Shown: piece by piece, positions 51,493 through 62,248 of the stretch | Position numbering within the stretch: the first letter of the stretch is position 1 | Layout of the letters: every line of letters begins with the position of its first letter | Assembly: GCA_001574975.1 (NCBI GenBank) | Contig: KQ965784.1 | Coordinates: forward strand, 135,712-199,711 | DNA length: 64,000 nucleotides | DNA from: Gonapodya prolifera JEL478 | Lineage: Eukaryota; Monoblepharomycota; Monoblepharidomycetes; Monoblepharidales; Gonapodyaceae | Direction: 5' to 3' | Position numbers and translations under genes: made by a program | Notes under the pieces: model-generated | The model's database searches: none | Told to the model about the DNA's origin: nothing | Seen by the model: the letters and a program-made list of their open reading frames with translations, nothing else

Positions 51493-51614
51493 TGTTGTGA
51501 TCCAAAGAGATAATAAGAACACTTTCTTCATTGAGCATAAAAGATGTATTGTAAACAGCTTTGGTCGCTGCGCTGTTGGTGCTGTCACTGCCGTGAGTCA
51601 CCACTAACGCGCCC

Positions 51615-52373
51615 ATGAGAAACTCCACACAACTGACGATCGCGCCATTCCTGACGCTCACCGCCGGCCTCTCCGTCCCGTTTTGGATTCTGCACCAACT
51701 TCGTCCCATCGCGCTTCTTCCCGGCCTCCCATTGAGTGCATTGGCCGCACTCGCACCCTCAGTTTCCGCTGTTTATTTGCAGTACACCCGAAATGGAAAA
51801 GACGCAGCAATACTACTCCTCAACCGATCCTCGGACTTGCGGCGCCTGCACCATCCAATGTGGCTGCTAGCCCACATCGGGCTTAATCCCCTCGTCACGC
51901 TTGCCGCGTACAAGACGATGCAGTTGCGAGGGACTCTGCTTCCCCCGTTCAGCCCTGTGAATGCAAAGACCGCGGCGCTCTTGGTCGTCTTTTTCGTTTT
52001 CGCCCTCGGAGAAGAAATTGGCTGGTCCGGGTACGCAGTCGAGCCATGCGTGTCGGCGCTCGGTACGTTTGCTGGTGGGGCGCTTTTGGGCGCCATAACC
52101 TCCGCATGGCACGTGGTGCCCCTCCTGCAGGCAGGTCGGTCTCCCTCTTGGATCGCTTGGTGGACGCTTCGGTCCACCATGAGCCGTGTTGTAGCGACAT
52201 GGCTCTACGTTCGCGCTGGTCCGAGCGTAGTAGCGGCGGCCCTCGATCACGCGATGAGCAATCTGTGTTGGCAGATGTTCCCGATACACGGCTCTCTGTG
52301 GGATCCGAAGGATATTGCGCAAGTTTCACTCGTGGCTGTGGCGCTCGTTGGGATTTTAGATCGATTGTTGTGA
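51615..52373 (+). CDS. CPBP-family intramembrane metalloprotease (Abi/CAAX-like), intronless
   Basis: A 252-residue polytopic membrane protein of the type II CAAX prenyl endopeptidase/bacteriocin-processing family. Seven to eight hydrophobic stretches are visible. Motif 1 is the paired glutamate in GEEIGWSGYA. The usual following arginine (EEIGWRGYA) is serine here. Motif 2 is SAWHVVPLL and motif 3 is DHAMSN. This pattern is bacterial in style and the gene has no intron, unlike nearly all neighbours. The ATG at 51615 starts right before the first hydrophobic segment. It could be a bacterial acquisition. The substrate is unknown, and loss of the arginine may alter activity. Confidence 0.8.
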   Translation: MRNSTQLTIAPFLTLTAGLSVPFWILHQLRPIALLPGLPLSALAALAPSVSAVYLQYTRNGKDAAILLLNRSSDLRRLHHPMWLLAHIGLNPLVTLAAYKTMQLRGTLLPPFSPVNAKTAALLVVFFVFALGEEIGWSGYAVEPCVSALGTFAGGALLGAITSAWHVVPLLQAGRSPSWIAWWTLRSTMSRVVATWLYVRAGPSVVAAALDHAMSNLCWQMFPIHGSLWDPKDIAQVSLVAVALVGILDRLL

Positions 52374-52513
52374 CCTCCCCCTCCTCTACATGCAATTATT
52401 ACTTAGAGCTATATGCCAACGTGTAGTGCAAGAAAAAAAACAATAAGTGAAGTGCAATATGAAATGAATTCCACCCTTCTATCCACCCCGTTTCACGACT
52501 CGAGTGTCCGAGT

Positions 52514-54574
52514 TCAACCCTGCATTGTCGCCAGAACCCAGTTAACCAGCATTTCAACTTCAAAGACCTCCTTCATCCCACCAGCAAGGGCCAGTGCCGA
52601 CGCTTCGAGCCCCGCAGAAGGGATACCAAGCAACCGCGAGACTGCAGCCGCGATGACGAGCAAAATCGATGTGCACCACAAACTAACGTGACGCGGGGCA
52701 CCGTCGCAACAGAAAATGCAGTATCACTTTTCTGGGCTACCTCAAGGCAAATTTTTGGAATGGTGGCACTCACACTCGCTCCACGGCGGTTCCGTACTCG
52801 CCCCTCGCCCCGGCGCTCACCTGGAGGGCAATCCTCGCGTCCAGTTGAATCGCTTCGGATAAAAAGACCGCCGCCGTGGACGCATGTTCAATAGCAGTGA
52901 CGAACGACGGCGTGGTAGCCTACGGGGGTTTCGAGAGGTCAAGCAGGTGAGGAATGTGGGAGTGCGACCAACTCATTCGCAAATACGGATCGTTCCCGCC
53001 AAGCGACTGCTTACCCAGCTTTCGAAAACTTTGCCTTCCAGCAGGAACATTGCCGGGGGTGGAACCTGAAACACACCGTGATTCATGCCCACGGTTGTCA
53101 TATCATCGGGCTTAAATGTGGCGAACCATTTGGGCGCCATGATGAGCATGTTGAAGAGTATTTCCAGGTGCGTCCCAGGCCCGTATAACATGGCCCTGGC
53201 CGCCCTCAGCCCCGCACGGGTAAGGAGACTGTGCGGTGATTGTGTACGATACGAGAGCACGTATGTGTCCATGGCCGCGATTTGTGATTCGACGGCGTTC
53301 AGGCGATGCAAGACGGCCTTTTCAGGCGTGAAGTGACCGTTTGGATACAGACGGGACAGATCATCTCGCTGCAGTGAGATGAGGAATTGCGTTGCGAGAC
53401 GGTAAGCGTACATGACGAGGGGCTCCACGTGTGATGATGAGAACTGGGTTGTCTCGCCGATCCGATTCAAAAGAATACGGCCCCCGGTTTCCACAATGTT
53501 GGCTAAGGTCACTTTGTGTTCGTAAGGCTCGTCGAGGGGTGGATTTCGTGACTCCCATACACTTATCGTGGAGTTGGGGTTCATCCCTGCACCGTGGAAA
53601 ATGACGCGGCCCGCCCTCTCACCTCTCACTGCACGGTAGGCTCAACCCCCACACGGCGTCGTCTGTTAAATGCGGCCTATCGACTATGCCCGAAGACATC
53701 AACGTGTCGATGACATACACGGACCAGGTCAGGCGGCGGGTTTGCTCGCGCAGGATCCATGCAGGCGCCCGCCCGGCGGAGGATTTGGATGCGCGGATAA
53801 AATTTTCGATGCCGTCATCGGAGGTGATGCCGAGGAGCTTGACGGAAGAGCAAGCGAGCGAGCGGTACATCATCGCATCGCCTTGCTGGGACTATGCATT
53901 CAACAAAGACGTTTGAAACGATGAAATTTCAGTTCACGCGAGACAAATAAAAAAACAACGTCTCCTGTGGGGTTAAAACGTACCTTCCAGCTCCCGAACG
54001 GCGCCATCAAACCGTGCATCAACCCGATCACGAATTCCACTGTAGGCCATTCAAAACTGCTTTCTCTCAGAGAGTTGCGTAACCGCGGTTGCAGGTTTGC
54101 GCTACTCAGGTTTTTGAGGTGGGAATTAGAGCTCAGGGATGACGTGAGCGCCACGACGGAGTGAACCAAAATTGGGTGGGGTTTTGGATTGTCAAGGAGT
54201 ACCAGTTGGTGGACAAATGAATGTCCTGTCGGTCGTGTGGAAATATACTTCGTCATGAGGGTGATGCATTGGTCTACTGGAGGAGCGTCCGTTATCGTGA
54301 GTCTGCGATGATCTGACAGGGGATCGAGGGGAGGGGAGTCTCCAGAAAGTTCCCCGTCGTCAGCTTTTTCCAAGGAGGCATCCTCGAGAACCTGCTGCAG
54401 CCAAGCGAGACGTTTCTTTGCTCGACGAGGAGCTTTCTTGGACGTTACCGCGGTGGAGCTCTGAGGGGGTGAAGTTGATGATCCGAGTGGCTGTAAGAAT
54501 TCTATGCTGCTGGCCCAGGTCCCCGATGCGCTGGGATCTCCGCGGGGGGGAGAGAAGTCCCACAATGAATCCAT
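52514..54574 (-). CDS. Fungal_trans-domain transcription-regulator-like protein, copy 1 of a tandem pair; N-terminus unresolved
   Basis: Exons 52514-52682, 52774-52919, 53015-53586, 53630-53891 and 53984 to at least 54574. The middle carries the fungal-specific regulator domain: PTVEFVIGLMHGLMAPFGSWK, then MMYRSLACSSVKLLGITSDDG and AWILREQTRRLTWSVYVIDTLMSS, and later MLYGPGTHLEILFNMLIMAPKWF. KKRLAWLQQVL near the start resembles the linker that follows a Zn2Cys6 cluster, but no intact C6 cluster was found upstream. The in-frame ATG at 54574 is the first good start. The intron before 53586 is only 43 nt. Regulation targets are unknown. Confidence 0.7.
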
Positions 54575-55016
54575 CAGCGCACCAGATCTCGCCGATCGAT
54601 GATGATTCAGTTGGGGCCGGCGGTGCTGAACCTGCAAGGGTGTGGATGTTGCCTGAGGGGCTTCTCCGCACAACGAAACAGCGCCCTCTAAGGACTCATG
54701 ACAGTGCAGCGCGAAAGGTTTGCACCTGTGTCTCCCAAGAAATTGCCACGGTGCTGGCTGCGGCCTGGATTGGCGCGGGTCGAAAAAGAACCTGAACGAA
54801 CCTGATTGAAGGGCCTGCAGGAGTTCGCGGAAGGCACCCGATTACCCCTCCGACGTTCTCGGCGGGTTCATAATCACACAGAGAATTATACACATAAGAT
54901 ATCGAGAAAAATTGTTGAAGGGGGACAGAGAAGGGAATGTGTTCTCCGCCTTCCCGCCGAACAGTTCCCATAACCGAGAAGAAGTTATGTACAACAACCG
55001 AGTGTGCAAAACCCAT

Positions 55017-56903
55017 CTAACTGTGTTGCCATGTTCCAAGTATCCAATTAATAAGCGCCTCTGTGTCAAATAGTTCGTCGATATTACCGATGAGCGCTCT
55101 CGCAGACAGTTCCAAACCACTCGAAGAAACATGCAGAGAACGTGAAATGGCAGATGCAATAATCAGAAGAAAATATGTACAACCGAATCTAGGAGTGGGA
55201 AACACAAGAATAAGCGGTGAAAATCCGTGTCTTCATGAACTTGAATGGGCACGACTACTCACACTCGCTCAAGCGGGGTGCCATACCCCCCACGTCCCCC
55301 ACTGGATATGTGCTGCGCGATTTCGGGATCCAGCACGATGGCTTCGGACAGCAAAACCGCCGCCGTAGACGCGTGCTCGACGGCCATTACAAATGAGGGT
55401 GTTGTCGACTGTATGATTTCAAAGGTGGGGTGGGTCACACATCTTCACCTCATCCTCGCAACAGAACGAAAGTGACTCACCCAAGCAAGAAATACTTGCC
55501 CCTGCTGTTGATACTCTATGGGGTGAGGAATACGATGGAGGGGAGGGGGGGAACTTGGGTTTGGGGGAGCAGGAGGTCGGAACCGAATGAACCATCGAGG
55601 ACCCATGATCAGGAGGAAAAACAATCGGTCCAAGTGCGGACCTGGTCCGTACAATATTGCCTGCGCAGCCATCAAGCCAGCGCGCGCAAGCAAACTGGAC
55701 GCCGTGACTGTTTTGAAGGTCACGAGGTACGTGTCCATCGCAACTAATTGGAGTCGCATTAAAGTGATCTTGTGCAGGGTGGCGGATTCTTCTGACATTG
55801 CGTTGTTCTCCAATTGGACGTGAAATTGCGTGGCGAGACGGTATGCGAAGAGAACGAGCGGGTCGACGTGGGAAGAGGGAAGTTCGGTGCGGGGATGGTG
55901 CGTGGGAGTGTGGGAGACCGCGGCTAAAGCGCTACCAGCTGCTATGATTTGGTTTAAAGTGACTCTCGGTGATGTTGGGTCTTCAGAAGGAGGATTTGTG
56001 CTTGACCACGTGCTACGAATTCACAAGTCACGGTGAAAAACCAGCTTCACAACTCGAATCAGAAGTGCGAGCCCACCACATGAAACACACTTATCATCAC
56101 AAGGAAGGCCTAAATTCATGACCGAGTCGTCCTCCATGTGCGTCTTCTCCGAGAGTTCGGCGGCGATGAGCGTGTCGATGATGAACACGGACCACGCCAC
56201 GCGCCGTGTCTGCTCCCCAAGGATCCAAGGCGGGGTGCGGCTGGTTGACATCGGAGAATTCCACACTGTGTTGGCGATGCCGTCTTCGGAGGTGATTCCG
56301 AGGAGCTTTGTGGCCGCACAGGCCAGAGATCGAAAGACCAGTGCATCAGCATTAAATGACTGGTAACGTGTTGGGGGTAAGTCCGTATTATTAGACGTGC
56401 TCTCAGGTGTACATCACCCCCAAAAATGGCAACAGACCTTCCAGCTGATGTATGGCGCCATCGTTCCATGCAGAAGCCCAACGATATACTCGATCGTAGG
56501 CCAACGGAAACTCGATTCTCTGAGTGTATCTCGCAATCGGGGTAGAAGATTGGAGGTGCTCAGAGTTTGCAAGCGCGTGTTGGAGCTCAGCGTAGAGGTC
56601 AGGGCCAGCACGCTGTGGAGGAGTATCGGGGCAGATTTGCTGGTGTGGTGAAGCGCCGAGTTGTGTATGAAGGCATATCCCGTCGGGCGAGCGGAGATGT
56701 AGTGGCTCATGAGGTCAAGACAGACGTCGAGCGGTGGGATGTCGGAAACGGTGATCCGTCGAAGGTCTACCAAGGGGTCCGCCGCGGGTTTGTCCCTGGA
56801 AACAACCTCGCCCGATTCCGGATCGCCCGACGATCCAGCTGAAAGATCGACGAGCATCCGTTCCAGCCATGCGAGCCGATTCTTTGTATTGCGTTGAGGC
56901 CTT
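55017..56903 (-). CDS. Fungal_trans-domain regulator-like protein, copy 2 of a tandem pair; N-terminus unresolved
   Basis: Exons 55017-55188, 55263-55408, 55481-56012, 56091-56359 and 56438 to about 56903. It is a diverged paralog of the upstream copy. Equivalent pieces are RLAWLERMLVDL, PTIEYIVGLLHGTMAPYISWK, FRSLACAATKLLGITSEDG, WILGEQTRRVAWSVFIIDT and LERV at the same exon end. The 146-nt exon is the same length in both copies. The exon opening at 56903 implies an earlier exon; a candidate with an RGERCDRPQ motif at about 56991-57030 is out of phase. A Zn2Cys6 cluster is therefore not demonstrated. Confidence 0.65.
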
Positions 56904-57473
56904 CTGGCGGCGGGGGTCTATTCATTCACTTTAGTATTGAATTTTGGCCGAGAAGAGGAGGGGTTCCTTCACCCCAAGCAACCAACGCACCTTTCTGGGG
57001 ACGATCGCAGCGTTCACCCCTTGCGATTTTCGCCCAGCATTGTCCGTCGTCATCATCAGTCATCCACGATCTGGAGAATGGTTGACGTGGCGAATGTTGA
57101 GTTCTCTGTTGTGGATCCGCACCCCCACTGAGCTGTCCGGAAATGCAGGGGTGCGGGTGGGCGCGGCAACGGAGCGGAGGAGAGCGTTTGAGGACGCCGT
57201 CGTCCCGTCGTCGCAGTTAGTGGGAAGAAGCCAAGTGTTCCGTGTTCCGAGGTTCTGGCCGCCGTGAACCTGCACGGTCGCTTGATCCCGTTTTACCCCG
57301 AGTAAATCCCCTTGCCCGACACGTTTCGTCAGGGATTAACAATTGCTTGCGTGATGCGTCGTTTTCTATTAATAAATAGAGAGGTTTCATAAATACAGTG
57401 CACTAAGTAGTTCTCACTCGTTCCGCCAGCGGAGGTGAAATGCACAGAGTATGTAAATGAGTGCTGCTCGGGC

Positions 57474-59008
57474 TTAAACAAGGCACTGGAAGTACCACTC
57501 GTTCAGCTGCTTGCAGGACCCGATACTGCAGCACGTTGGCCCTGTGAAGCCCTTGCCACCGCACTGCTCCCATTGACCCGCGCAGTTCGCTGGTGGAGGG
57601 GCGACTGGGACGGTTCCGGCCTGCGAGGCGGCAGACGGGGCCCAGCATCCTTGGGCGTTCGGGTTCCATGTGTAGCTTCCACCAGCGGGTGCAGGGACGG
57701 TCGGAGTGCCGGCAGGTGGAGACGACGGGGGAGTGCCAGCGGGGGGAGACGCAGGTGGGGGAGGAGGTGGAGGAGTGGTAGCAGGAGGGGGAACTGGGGC
57801 TCCGGCACCTTGGCCTGCTCCTCCTGAACAATGACCATGATGTCAGAACATGCTACAGCACAAATGACTTGAAAGCGCCCTCACCAATCGTCGCGACAGC
57901 TGGCCCGAATGGGTTGGGGTAGTTGGCACCCTTGTCAAGCACGCTACCGCCAGTGTACAGGTTGAACACAACGCCCGGTGTCGAGTCAGTGAGGTGTCCC
58001 GGGATGTTGACCTGAGGCGACGCTTGGACAGTTCCAGGAGTGCCGGAGACGGTGATTTCCGCGCACTGGATGTAGAACTGGGCTCCACGACCGGCACTGG
58101 CGAGAGCATCGGCTTCGTGAAGCGCGTTGATTTCGGCGCGGAGGAGGTAGTCGCCGGCTGGTAGGTTTTGGGGCAGTGTGACTTTGAGAATGCCCTTGTT
58201 CTTGATCAAGTTGATAGTACACCACTGAAAAGGCAGAGCATGCGAGGGGACGGAGAAAGTCGACGAGTCAGACTGAGCACAACGCCCTCAGAAAAACACG
58301 TCCCGCTCACCCCAGTCGCAGCGGAGTAAGTTTCCTCGTAGATCTTGAACCATCCTCCGTTGGCCGGAGCGGCGGTAGCGCTCGACCGCTGCTGCAGGTA
58401 AGCCTCGCAAGGTCCGACGTGGGACGGGTCTGGAGAGGGAGTTATGCCGTTCCAGGCGCAAGGTGAACAGTGTGGCAGGGAGTGGTTTGAGAACGAAAGC
58501 TTACCAATGACATCGTCTTGGGCATTGTTGTGACCGTAGATCTAGGAGGCGCGAAAAGAATGAGCTGTGGAGAAAGTATAGGACTGGTCACAGGTTGCAA
58601 ACCAGCTCAACAGTCTCCCCCGGTGCGGCGGTGCAAGCTTCCTGAGCAGCAGTGGTGGGACCGAATCCGCAAACCTGTGTGACAAGAAAGATTAGATACT
58701 CCAAGAAGCAAAGCAACTAGGTTGAAAAACATCGCTCACCATGTCTTGAGACGTGAGAGACTTGACTGGACTGTTCCTCGAAATTCCAGGTGGGTTGATT
58801 CCACGGACTGAATCGAACGCCCGGGTTAGCAATGTCGCAACAACAACAGCAGACCCAGTCATCCCGCATGGCCGATGCGAAACTCACTGCACTGCGCATT
58901 CTTCTTCGACGGCGTGTTGACCCCGAAGATGAACGTGTGCGCCGACACGAGTGGTGTGAAGAGGAGGGCGAGCGCCGCGAGTGCGATGAGGGTTCGGGTG
59001 GATGGCAT
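57474..59008 (-). CDS. AA9 lytic polysaccharide monooxygenase with C-terminal CBM1
   Basis: Secreted copper enzyme that oxidatively cleaves cellulose. It has 368 residues in seven exons (58888-59008, 58740-58807, 58603-58674, 58505-58541, 58311-58429, 57885-58224, 57474-57823). The signal peptide (about 1-23, ending SA) leaves His24 as the N-terminal copper ligand (HTFIFGVN). The second copper ligand is His103 in PSHVGPCEAYL. The axial tyrosine is in GAQFYIQCAEITVSG, preceded by PAGDYLLRAEINALH. A Pro-rich linker leads to a CBM1 at about 333-368 with QCGGKGFTGPTCC, GSCK and WYFQCL. All cysteines of the CBM are present. The phases of all six introns close. Confidence 0.93.
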
Positions 59009-59046
59009 TGTACGAGTATGAAATGAAGTAGGCGGTGGATCGGCGA

Positions 59047-59057
59047 CCTTTTATATG
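59047..59057 (-). promoter_or_regulatory. Probable TATA box of the AA9 gene
   Basis: On the minus strand this reads CATATAAAAGG, about 40-50 nt upstream of the ATG at 59008. The position and sequence fit a core promoter of a strongly inducible secreted enzyme. It is not experimentally supported. Confidence 0.5.
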
Positions 59058-59515
59058 AGTGGGCTGCCGTATGTTTGGGCTGCGGGCTTGTGTTTTCCCG
59101 AGAATTATGACAGGAAAACTTTAAACTGCTCGGAACATTCCATAGCCTACACATTTAATAATCTCTCCCTATGAGATCTCCAATAAAACACTGGGGATTG
59201 GCACAGACTTGACTTAAACTCAATAGTGGATCGCACTTAGCACCAAAATTGTTACTTAGTGCGACACAAACAGCGCCTGGCAGTGTGCGGTGTATGAGGC
59301 GTCATGCGGCAACCCATTTCACCCTGAAAACACTCGCCGCAGTGGGACCAGGACACCACCTAAGCCTAGTGTAAGCAAGCCAGAAAACACTACAGGATTA
59401 GGGCATGCACCATTGTCGTTCCGGAATTATTATTATTCTCACTTTGCAACAATAATTTACACTTTCGAAACATGTTAAAACACAATATGAATCATTCCAT
59501 AAAATTTCAATACAT

Positions 59516-62091
59516 CTAGAAGGGACCCCAGGTGTGGGAACCACCCAACGATACAGTGGCGTAATTATTGGAGTTTTGCGCCGGCATGCGAAACCGCGAG
59601 TCCCATCTCGCACTTGTTGGGGGAGGAACGCGGTTGGCGGAGAGCTCGGCGGATGGTTTCATAACGTGCGACATGGGAAAGATGCCGGACTTGTTGGAGT
59701 TTGTGTTGAAGCCCTAGCCGTCCCCCGCAAAATAGAACGATTAATAGAGTTTCCACAATGCGGCCTGCCAGGGAGACTCACCGACGCCCACCCATCCGCA
59801 AAACCCACGCTGACAAATACCCCATCACCATATCGCAGCGCCAACTCGTCGCTATCGCGGGGGTAAAAGTCCGACATCGCGACCATCATCGTTTCCAATG
59901 GCTGAGCAGGTCGCGGTATGTCCACGGTCCGGTCCAGGACTGACGAAACTGGCGGAGGACCGTTCACAGTTGCCCCACCAACCTGCGCAAGCAGCGCAGC
60001 CTTCTCGCGCTCAAGCGCCAAGAGACGTTCTTGGATGTCGTTGTTCGGGTTCGGGTTCGGGTTCGGGTATGGGTTGGGGTTTGGGTTGGTATATCGTTGG
60101 TATGGGTCTGGTTGTGTTTGTGCTTCCTCCGCCGCCTTCGCCGCCCTCCAGGTATCCCGTTGCCCCTTGGCTTCCTGCAACTGTTGCTGCAAGCTTGCAA
60201 GCTGCGCGGCGCGCAAGTCCTTGGCGAACTTCTCCTCTTCCAAAAACTCGGTCAACTTGCCCGTCTCCTCCACGAGTCGGGCTTCGAACGTGCGTTTTTT
60301 CTCCGCGGCGCCACTATCGGGGCGACGCGGTGCACTCAAGCCGTGCAACCGCCGCGCAGAGCTCTTTGCCAATGCTTCCTCAACGAGCAATGCGTACGTG
60401 CGTTCGCGAAGTGATATTGCCGCCTCTCTCGCTCCAGCAGTGATTTGCGCGCCCCAGTCTAGGAGGAGACGCACAACGCCGACCGTGGGAACAAAGTTGC
60501 CCGTGTCGTGAGCTTCTGACTGGCTAGAGGGCGTTCGGATGTGGACATGCCCGCCGTCCTTGTTCAGCGCCAGTTTCCCGCGGGCCTCGCCGAGAATGGT
60601 GTAGTCGTCCTCAACGTTTCGAAAGGGTGATGCGAGGACGGGACTTCCCAAAGCAAGGTCCAGGAGCGAGTCACAACGGTAGTGCAAGATCCACCTTGTG
60701 GATGAGTGTAGTGTGAGCAGCAGGGTATGGATCTGACAGAAGATCAGTTTAACGTACCTGGTGCGATTCCAAAGAGCCATCGTCCATTCAGACTCCCAAT
60801 TAGGCACACGCCACTCAACTTCGGCATGCACATTGGCTCCTGCAGTTACGAGCACCGTCGAAATACCATTCACCGCCGCACGAGTCAGGTTAAGTGCACA
60901 TCCACTGTCACAAGCCCCACCATTTTTCGACTCACCTGCGTCCAGCAATTCCTGAACCAAGGCGTCCTGCGCGTAAAGCACGGCGAGCACCAGCGCAGAC
61001 TCCCCAAACACCGTCTCTGACCGCGTGCCGAACCCGGGCACGGAAACCGTCAGCGTTATCCGTTTGCGCGCATTGGGGTCGGCGCCCGCCGCAAGGGCCG
61101 AGCGAAGCAGGTCCAGCCGCCGCTTCTCCACGGCCTCGATGAGCTTCTCAGCGAGCGCGTCCGCGCGAGATGTGGATTCGAGCTCGGCTTTGCGCGCTTC
61201 GAGGACGGCGAGAACGGGGGCGTTGTGGATGGCGCGCACTCGTGCAATTGCGGCAGTTGTGGGTTGTGCTCCGTGTGCGAGCAGTAGCTTGACGATGGCA
61301 AGGTCAGGGGTCATTTTGCCGAAGTCTAAGGACTCCTTGAGGCTGGAGGGGTTTATGATGGTCACGGTGCCCCCATCCTTGTTCTTTGCGTTGGGAACAA
61401 AAGTTGTCGAGCTTGCCATGATATGAGAGTTCAACCTCTGAACACCACTTACGAGTGCGAATCGGCCATTCTCAGTGAGTTCTTTTCCAAACTGCGCTTC
61501 CACATTGCGGTATCTTGTCTGGACTGTCCCAGCACCAACGGCAACCTCTACTATCGAGTCAAAATGATACTGCAGGAGCCACTTCGAGTGTTCGGAAGTC
61601 CAGGATTCTTCCTTCGATTAGAAAGATTACCACATTACGTGGAGCAAGCGGTTGAGGAAGTAGCGAGTGAGTGAAGATGGGGTTCACAGGATGGATGGGT
61701 GGCATTGGGACCGTTTGTGACGTTGAACAGAAAATGCTTGTTCTCATATCAATCGACGAGCTCACATAGTTTGGTATCCTCCATTCGACCGGTGCTTCGA
61801 CATCAGCGCCTGTTATCATTCGCCCAATTATTATGCATTCTGTCGTCTCATGGGTGGTTATTGCTCACCAGCATTGATCAAAGCCCGAACGTAGTCCAGC
61901 CTTCCATATATGACAGCGAGAGACAGGGCAGATTCCGCCCATATTGTGTCTGTTGTCCAGTTGTTGCCGATTTTCACCTTCAACGAGATTTGTTTTCGAG
62001 AATTCGGGTCTGCTTTTTCCTCCCGCAACGCCTTGTAGATTTCACTGGAGTCACGTTTCTCGATTGCAGCGATCAGGCGGCCATTTGACAT
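59516..62091 (-). CDS. Ankyrin-like module protein with coiled coil and C-terminal SH3 domain
   Basis: Predicted 688 residues in seven exons (61869-62091, 61766-61809, 61453-61611, 60936-61383, 60758-60839, 59782-60694, 59516-59713). Two long ankyrin-like modules of about 180-200 residues are present. Each opens LIxAIEKRD or LIEAVEKRR, passes ESALxLAVxYxxxxxVxxLxxAGA, and has a W-rich insertion (VEWRVPNWE). It ends with a helix pair such as LAIVKLLLAHGAQ. A coiled coil (EEEKFAKDLRAAQLASLQQQL) and an NPNP repeat follow. The SH3 domain spans the last junction: AMSDFYPRDSDELALRYGDG, then DGWASGFNTNSNKSGIFP. The function is unknown; SH3 plus ankyrin suggests a scaffold. Three introns are multiples of three and stop-free. 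Confidence 0.8.
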
Positions 62092-62248
62092 GATTCAAGA
62101 TTCCCCGAAAAAGGGGGAAGTGTTCGTCTAAGGCCTGTGAGGCCGAAACTGCGGCTTGACACCTCTGCACTTTCATTTGGCCCCCTTCAACCAGTGTTGT
62201 TATACCAGCCTACAAAGTACCGGATTGCAGTCACTTCGAATCTCCGCG
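62092..62248. promoter_or_regulatory. Short bidirectional promoter between head-to-head ankyrin-module genes
   Basis: Only 157 bp separate the two start codons. The stretch contains AGGCCTGTGAGGCC near its middle. Shared regulation of the two genes is inferred from the spacing. Confidence 0.5.

Noticed and set aside
53015-53586. Extra intron before the VPPPAMFLL segment in regulator copy 1
   Set aside because: The paralog reads through the same place without an intron and the phase closes without one.
56991-57030. Minus-strand RGERCDRPQ motif as half of a Zn2Cys6 cluster
   Set aside because: The cysteine spacing does not fit C-x2-C-x6-C and the exon phase does not match the next exon at 56903.
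60035-60100. GGGTTC/GGGTTT hexamer run resembling a telomeric repeat
   Set aside because: It is in frame within the ankyrin-SH3 gene and encodes an NPNPNP stretch, well inside a coding exon.
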